In this document: one piece after another, positions 6,339 to 10,110 of the stretch | How positions within the stretch are numbered: position 1 is the first letter of the stretch | Layout of the letters: every line of letters starts with the position of its first letter | NCBI GenBank assembly: GCA_016278585.1 | Contig: JADQBO010000180.1 | Coordinates: 1-10,110 of the forward strand | DNA length: 10,110 nucleotides | From: Desulfosporosinus sp. | GTDB lineage: Bacteria; Bacillota; Desulfitobacteriia; Desulfitobacteriales; Desulfitobacteriaceae | Direction of reading: 5' to 3' | Position numbers and translations under genes: made by a program | Notes under the pieces: generated by a model | What the model was told of the DNA's origin: nothing | Databases searched by the model: none | What the model saw: only the letters and a program-made list of their open reading frames with translations

Positions 6339-7701
6339 ATTTATCAAAAATGGACGGGTCTCCGGCTCTTTCTGTCAGCTTGCCGTTTTCCAAAATACCC
6401 ATTTTCTCTAACCATTGCTCAAACTCAGGAAGAGGCCGCAGTCCTAAGATTTCCCGAACACTTGCATTATCATGGAAACTGGTATCTTGATAACTCAGCA
6501 TGACATCATCGCCGCCGGGAACTCCCATGAAAAAGTTTGAACCAGCCATTGCGCAAAGGAGGGTAGCCATTTCTTGATCATTTTGGTCTGCTTTCATATG
6601 ATTAGTATAACAAGGTGCTACCCCCATTGGTAACCCATGTAACTTACCCATAAACAAATCCTCGAGGTCTGCCCGGATTACTTCTCGTCCTGAATAAATT
6701 GTCTCTGGTCCAATAAACCCTGAGACATTGTTGGTCATAAACGGACGATAGCCCCGTGCATACCCGTAGGTCCTTGCTTCCAAGGTCATCATATCCACAC
6801 CTAGGTGAGCGTCTAGAGAAACTTCCGAGCCCTGACCTGTTTCAAAGTACATAAGATTAGGCCCAGTAGCCGATCCTTTCCGTTGTACCAAAGCAAACGC
6901 CTCATCGAGAATGGTAGCGTTAACACCAAAGGCATTGTTGGCCTTTTGTGTTCCTGCAATACTTTGGAAAACCAAGTCCACCGGGGCTCCTTTTTCGATC
7001 GCTTTCATCTGTGTAGTTACATGAGCTAAAACACAGTTTTGGGTCGGAACGGCCCATTTTTCAGTAAAATTCTTAACCATTTCTAAGAGGCGGGAAACCG
7101 TCTCTACATTATCTTCCACAGGATTAATCCCGATAACTGCATCCCCTGAACCATAAGACAATCCCTCTTTAAGAGATGCAACCATTCCTTCCAGATTGTC
7201 TGTAGGGTGATTAGGTTGGCAACGGAAAGCTAGGGTTCCAGGCACACCTAGAGTCGTATTGCAGTGAGATTGAACGCGCATCTTCTTAGACCCAGAAACG
7301 AGATCCATAGTGGACATTAACTTAGCAACTGCTGCAATCATTTCACTAGTAAGCCCTCGACTGATATGTGCTAAGTCCTCGCCTGAAGTCTTATGATCTA
7401 AAATATATTCGCGCAAATAACCGATTGTCCAGCTTTTAATCTCTTGATATATTCTTAGATTAAGTCCATCATAGATTACCCTAGTGACCTCATCCTCTTC
7501 ATAAGGAATTACTGGGTTATTATAAATGTCCTCAAGGGTTAGATTACTTAAAACCAACTTCGCAGCGACTCGTTCAGAGGCCGATTTCGCAGCAATTCCA
7601 ACCAACTCATCACCAGACTTCTCTTCATTGGCCTTAGCCATAACTTCCTTAAAGCTTTGGAATGCAAAAATTTTGTTGTAAACTTTTGCCTTTAAAATCA
7701 T
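6337..7701 (-). CDS. eutB: Ethanolamine ammonia-lyase large (catalytic) subunit EutB
   Basis: EutB carries the active site of the AdoCbl-dependent lyase that converts ethanolamine to acetaldehyde and ammonia in the microcompartment lumen. It has 454 residues, essentially the family length (453 in E. coli), and aligns without gaps up to the active site. Substrate residues defined in the E. coli enzyme are Arg160 and Gln162 (FRCQPN), Asn193 (GINPV), Glu287 (YFETGQG) and Phe329, and all are conserved. Asp362 is not: the loop reads GLPMGVAPCYTNH, placing Ala at 362 where E. coli has GCDCCYTNH (E. coli sequence from memory). Other core motifs are intact (ATILDEA, MGVPGGDDVML, TSFHDNA). The ATG at 7701 has AGGGGG 8 nt upstream. 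eutC follows with a 13-nt gap. Confidence 0.95.
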   Translation of the reverse strand: MILKAKVYNKIFAFQSFKEVMAKANEEKSGDELVGIAAKSASERVAAKLVLSNLTLEDIYNNPVIPYEEDEVTRVIYDGLNLRIYQEIKSWTIGYLREYILDHKTSGEDLAHISRGLTSEMIAAVAKLMSTMDLVSGSKKMRVQSHCNTTLGVPGTLAFRCQPNHPTDNLEGMVASLKEGLSYGSGDAVIGINPVEDNVETVSRLLEMVKNFTEKWAVPTQNCVLAHVTTQMKAIEKGAPVDLVFQSIAGTQKANNAFGVNATILDEAFALVQRKGSATGPNLMYFETGQGSEVSLDAHLGVDMMTLEARTYGYARGYRPFMTNNVSGFIGPETIYSGREVIRADLEDLFMGKLHGLPMGVAPCYTNHMKADQNDQEMATLLCAMAGSNFFMGVPGGDDVMLSYQDTSFHDNASVREILGLRPLPEFEQWLEKMGILENGKLTERAGDPSIFDK

Positions 7702-7731
7702 CGAACGATCCCCCTACCCGACATAATGTCC

Positions 7732-8406
7732 TTATTCACAAAAATCTGCCCAGTTCGCTGGATAGGTAGTATAGAAAACTTTGCAAAAGGTTGGAGATGA
7801 AAAGACTACTTGGCTTCCCTTTGGTATATAAACCACATCTCCTGCTTTTGCTCGAAATACTTGACCCTCAACTTCAAGGACAAAATCCCCTTCAATAATG
7901 TAGTCCACTTCATCATAGTTTAGAAACCAGGGTAATTTTGAGTGATCAAATGTCATAAAACCAGATGCAAGATTACCCACTCGTGAATCGATCACATCGA
8001 CTAGGCCTACCTTTTGTCCAGGTGGAGCTTCTGGAAAAGGTTTGATTACCACGGTTTCCCCTTTGACATGAGTTGCCTTGGGATTCTCACAGGCGGGTTT
8101 GAGTACCTCACCCAGAATCTTTTGCACTGCTTTTTTGAGATCACCGCCCTGGGTTCCTGGATCTGGGGCGATTTCTGACGAAACGCTAAACTCTTTACGA
8201 CTAGTCTGTTGTTTCCCCAGCTGTTTGGACGATTGTCCGATATGACAATGACTGACGATTTCTTGTCTCCCTTTGCTAATCGTGATTCCTAATTCTTTAG
8301 CGAGATCTTTTGCTGAGGGAGTTAGAACACAATCTTCTTCTAAAACAATGTTCTTATCCGACTTGGCCAAATCTCGTAATACAGCAGCCGATATAAATTG
8401 ACCCAT
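7732..8406 (-). CDS. eutQ: EutQ cupin protein of ethanolamine utilisation
   Basis: EutQ is a microcompartment-associated cupin; acetate kinase activity has been reported for the Salmonella protein, but its main role is less settled. The 224-residue protein has an N-terminal segment with a predicted amphipathic helix (about 4-16) and the motif LTPSAKDLAKELGI (28-41), shared with other Eut/Pdu accessory proteins. A Ser/Gln/Lys-rich linker (about 50-85) and a helix follow, then the cupin barrel (about 115-220) with WFLNYDEVDYIIEGDF and AGDVVYIPKGSQVVFSS, typical of EutQ. The ATG at 8406 has AAGGAGGTG 4 nt upstream. It lies between the pduT-like shell gene (61-nt gap) and eutB (30-nt gap), as part of the same operon. 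Confidence 0.9.
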   Translation of the reverse strand: MGQFISAAVLRDLAKSDKNIVLEEDCVLTPSAKDLAKELGITISKGRQEIVSHCHIGQSSKQLGKQQTSRKEFSVSSEIAPDPGTQGGDLKKAVQKILGEVLKPACENPKATHVKGETVVIKPFPEAPPGQKVGLVDVIDSRVGNLASGFMTFDHSKLPWFLNYDEVDYIIEGDFVLEVEGQVFRAKAGDVVYIPKGSQVVFSSPTFCKVFYTTYPANWADFCE

Positions 8407-8467
8407 TGTACACCTCCTTGTCGAGCTTGATTATCCTCTAACCTCGTATTTCATTCCTCTGTCTCGT

Positions 8468-9016
8468 TTAAACTAGGCTTTCAATTAATTGTATAGATGG
8501 ACGTGGGATGACAACTTGACGAATAAGGAGTCCTTTTTCACTGGCTAAGGCACTTCCTTCTTCGATCGCCGCTTTCACCGAGGCGACTTCCCCAGTGAGA
8601 ACCGTATAGCTCTTGCCACCGATTCCAAAAGCTAGATGAATCAGCAAGGGCTCGACATCTCCTGCTTTTACCGCAGCATCTGCGGCTTCGATTAACGATG
8701 CCACGCTGTATGTCTCTAAAATCCCTAAAGCTTTGATGTCCTTTAGTCTGTTCGCATTGCCTATAGCCGGTAGTATAGAAGGATGGACATTGGGGATCAC
8801 AAAAGAATCCACCACTGTCTCCGCACCTAGGTCTATGCCAGCGTTCACGGCTTGCTGGACTCCCGATACATCTCCACTTACCAAGACGATATATTTCCCG
8901 GGACAGATGGTTTTTGCTACCAAAATAGTCACGTCAGCAGTTTTGACCATGATATCCGCGCATTCAATGCCTTGTGCTATGCTTGTTAATTCGACCAGCC
9001 CTATGGCATGGATCAT
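8468..9016 (-). CDS. pduT: Tandem-BMC shell protein, PduT type with Fe-S ligand cysteine
   Basis: This is a bacterial microcompartment shell protein with two BMC domains (about 3-88 and 95-180) that forms pseudohexameric trimers in the shell facet. It opens AIGLVELTSIAQG; the second domain opens ALGILETYSVASL. Both domains carry the BMC-like stretches VLVSGDVSGV and TVLTGEVASV. The KTICPGKY motif puts Cys at position 38, the residue that in PduT binds one [4Fe-4S] cluster at the trimer's central pore. The shell protein can therefore pass electrons. Length, 182, matches PduT (about 184). Its ATG overlaps the pduS stop by one base (TAATG), so translation is probably coupled. Pairing with a PduS-like protein supports an electron conduit between cytosol and lumen. 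Confidence 0.92.
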   Translation of the reverse strand: MIHAIGLVELTSIAQGIECADIMVKTADVTILVAKTICPGKYIVLVSGDVSGVQQAVNAGIDLGAETVVDSFVIPNVHPSILPAIGNANRLKDIKALGILETYSVASLIEAADAAVKAGDVEPLLIHLAFGIGGKSYTVLTGEVASVKAAIEEGSALASEKGLLIRQVVIPRPSIQLIESLV

Positions 9017-10110
9017 TAGGCTGCACCACCTTTCCCTATCGTTATCGTTTGGTGGGTTATCTGTAGTATGGTCCCCTCGATACTGGCGTGGACCTTTGCT
9101 CCCAAGGCTCCTTCTGGGATTTCCCCGAGGAGTTGTCCAACATGAACCACATCTCCAACTTTAACAACGGGTACTGCCGGTGCGCCAATGTGCTGTTGAA
9201 GCTTGAGCGTAACTTCGTTTGGTTTATAGGTTTCTAAGGATAAGGGGGCTTCCTTATACCAGGGTCGAAGTCTTAAACGATCCATTAAACGGGCCGATGG
9301 GATTAAACGATGTTTAGCCATCGGATCTTCTTTCCCGAGTTCCCCTTGATATTTAATACCCTTGGCTCTAAGCTCTGCTTTTATAGCGATATTCACTCTG
9401 AGCGGTGAGATTCCCACCGGGCACGCATAAGCTTCACACACTCCACATTCCGAACAAGTTAAGGCACTGGTTACTAAGGATGGATTTCCCACGTTTTTGT
9501 AGTTTACCCCTCGAATCAGTCGATGGGGAGAGAGTTCATGACCGATGATATGCCTTGGGCAAAGCTCGGTGCAGAAACTACACTGTTCACAAACGGTTTT
9601 AGCAATTCTTAAGACCGTTTCAAGGCTCATGCTTTTCCGTTTTATGAGTGGATGATCCTTAGGCAGGCCGATTAGGCCACCAGTGGTTTTGGTCACGGAG
9701 GTCCGGAGGTCGCTGATCAAGGTCCCCATCATAGGTCCTCCGCTAATATACGCAAGGTCCTGGTCCACACCACCCGCTAATTCGAGAACGTCGCGCAGAG
9801 ACGTTCCGATCGGAACAGTGACGGTGATGGGGTTTTTGACCGCCCCTGTGACGGTAAGCGTTCTTGTGGTAACTGGAATTCCGTCGACAGCTCTTGCCAC
9901 ATTAATCAGGGTTTGTACGTTATTAACGACGACTCCGATATTTAATGGGATTCCACCCGGAGGAACTCGCCTACCCGTAGTTAACCAAATGGTGATGACT
10001 TCGTCTCCAGCGGGATAGATATCCGGCATAACGGCAATCTCTAAGTTCTCTGTATTCGCGATATAGGGCTCTAAGGCTGCTATGGCATCCTTGTATTTAG
10101 CCTTTAAAGC
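9016..10110 (-). CDS. pduS: PduS-like RnfC-family flavo/iron-sulfur electron-transfer protein (5' end outside window)
   Basis: PduS is an NADH-dependent flavoprotein with two [4Fe-4S] clusters. It reduces cobalamin during AdoCbl recycling and partners PduT in the shell. The frame is open to the window edge, giving 364 residues; an internal ATG at 10029 is not the true start, because 27 family-like residues precede it. Roughly 80-90 N-terminal residues, including the Gly-rich nucleotide-binding start, are missing. In order it shows the end of the Complex1-51K-like domain (YPAGDE, GVVVNNVQTL), an SLBB beta-grasp domain (VTGAVKNPITV, GGPMMG), two ferredoxin motifs, CEQCSFCTELCP (C-x2-C-x2-C-x3-C) and CSECGVCEAYACP (C-x2-C-x2-C-x4-C), and a C-terminal domain ending in a biotinyl/lipoyl-like hairpin (VGQLLGEIPEGALGAKVHA). 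All eight cluster cysteines are present. Confidence 0.92.
   Translation of the reverse strand, partial: ALKAKYKDAIAALEPYIANTENLEIAVMPDIYPAGDEVITIWLTTGRRVPPGGIPLNIGVVVNNVQTLINVARAVDGIPVTTRTLTVTGAVKNPITVTVPIGTSLRDVLELAGGVDQDLAYISGGPMMGTLISDLRTSVTKTTGGLIGLPKDHPLIKRKSMSLETVLRIAKTVCEQCSFCTELCPRHIIGHELSPHRLIRGVNYKNVGNPSLVTSALTCSECGVCEAYACPVGISPLRVNIAIKAELRAKGIKYQGELGKEDPMAKHRLIPSARLMDRLRLRPWYKEAPLSLETYKPNEVTLKLQQHIGAPAVPVVKVGDVVHVGQLLGEIPEGALGAKVHASIEGTILQITHQTITIGKGGAA

Noticed and set aside
6324..6347. EutC start at TTG 6347 overlapping eutB
   Set aside because: No ribosome binding site before it; a strong AGGGAGGT lies 7 nt before GTG 6323.
7702..7731. EutVW-type antiterminator hairpins between eut genes
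   Set aside because: The short intergenic gaps here contain no paired hairpins with terminators; any such control would lie upstream of the window.
8733..9164. 143-codon plus-strand open frame opposite pduT/pduS
   Set aside because: Antisense shadow of two recognised genes, without a start signal. The same applies to plus-strand frames at 3344-3592, 4392-4580, 5253-5651, 6282-6503 and 9683-10018.
10027..10029. pduS start at the internal ATG 10029
   Set aside because: The frame stays open to the window edge with family-like residues, and the N-terminal nucleotide-binding part is still missing.

Overview
The window comes from a strictly anaerobic, low-to-moderate GC Firmicute. The overall look (an ethanolamine microcompartment locus beside a corrinoid/tetrahydrofolate methyl-transfer set, and strong GGAGG ribosome binding sites) fits the Desulfosporosinus/Desulfitobacterium group of Peptococcaceae. 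This is inference from protein content, not a database match. Every convincing gene lies on the minus strand, so transcription runs from high to low coordinates.

Region 1 (10110 down to 3944) is the distal part of an ethanolamine-utilisation microcompartment operon. In transcription order it holds a pduS-type RnfC-like flavo/iron-sulfur protein (5' end outside the window), a pduT-type tandem-BMC shell protein with the Fe-S ligand Cys38, eutQ, eutB, eutC and eutA. Intergenic gaps are short (1-nt overlap, then 61, 30, 13 and 13 nt), so this looks like one transcript. EutBC is the adenosylcobalamin-dependent ethanolamine ammonia-lyase, making acetaldehyde and ammonia. EutA exchanges damaged cobalamin on it. 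PduS and PduT probably carry electrons across the shell to keep cobalamin reduced or balance NAD inside. EutQ is a cupin accessory protein. Two things are unusual: the order eutB-eutC-eutA rather than eutA-eutB-eutC, and the Pdu-type electron pair inside a Eut operon.

Region 2 (3943 to 3611) is an AT-rich intergenic regulatory region. It contains a near-consensus sigma-54 promoter (3679-3694) firing toward the next gene, with several small dyads about 130-230 bp upstream that could bind an enhancer-binding activator.

Region 3 (3610 to 1) is a one-carbon module: a methyltetrahydrofolate:corrinoid methyltransferase (AcsE/MtgA-like), a RACE-type reductive activator of corrinoid proteins ([2Fe-2S] plus ASKHA domain), and the 5' part of a methylenetetrahydrofolate reductase whose reading frame is broken by an apparent 1-base deletion near position 54. 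Between the methyltransferase and RACE genes lie a REP-like palindrome and a good intrinsic terminator. The methyl-donor-specific methyltransferase and the corrinoid protein that such a module needs are not in the window.

Taken together the stretch is centred on cobalamin: an AdoCbl enzyme with its reactivase and a likely cobalamin-reducing protein, next to a methylcorrinoid pathway with its own reactivase. No RNA genes, CRISPR arrays or insertion sequences were seen.
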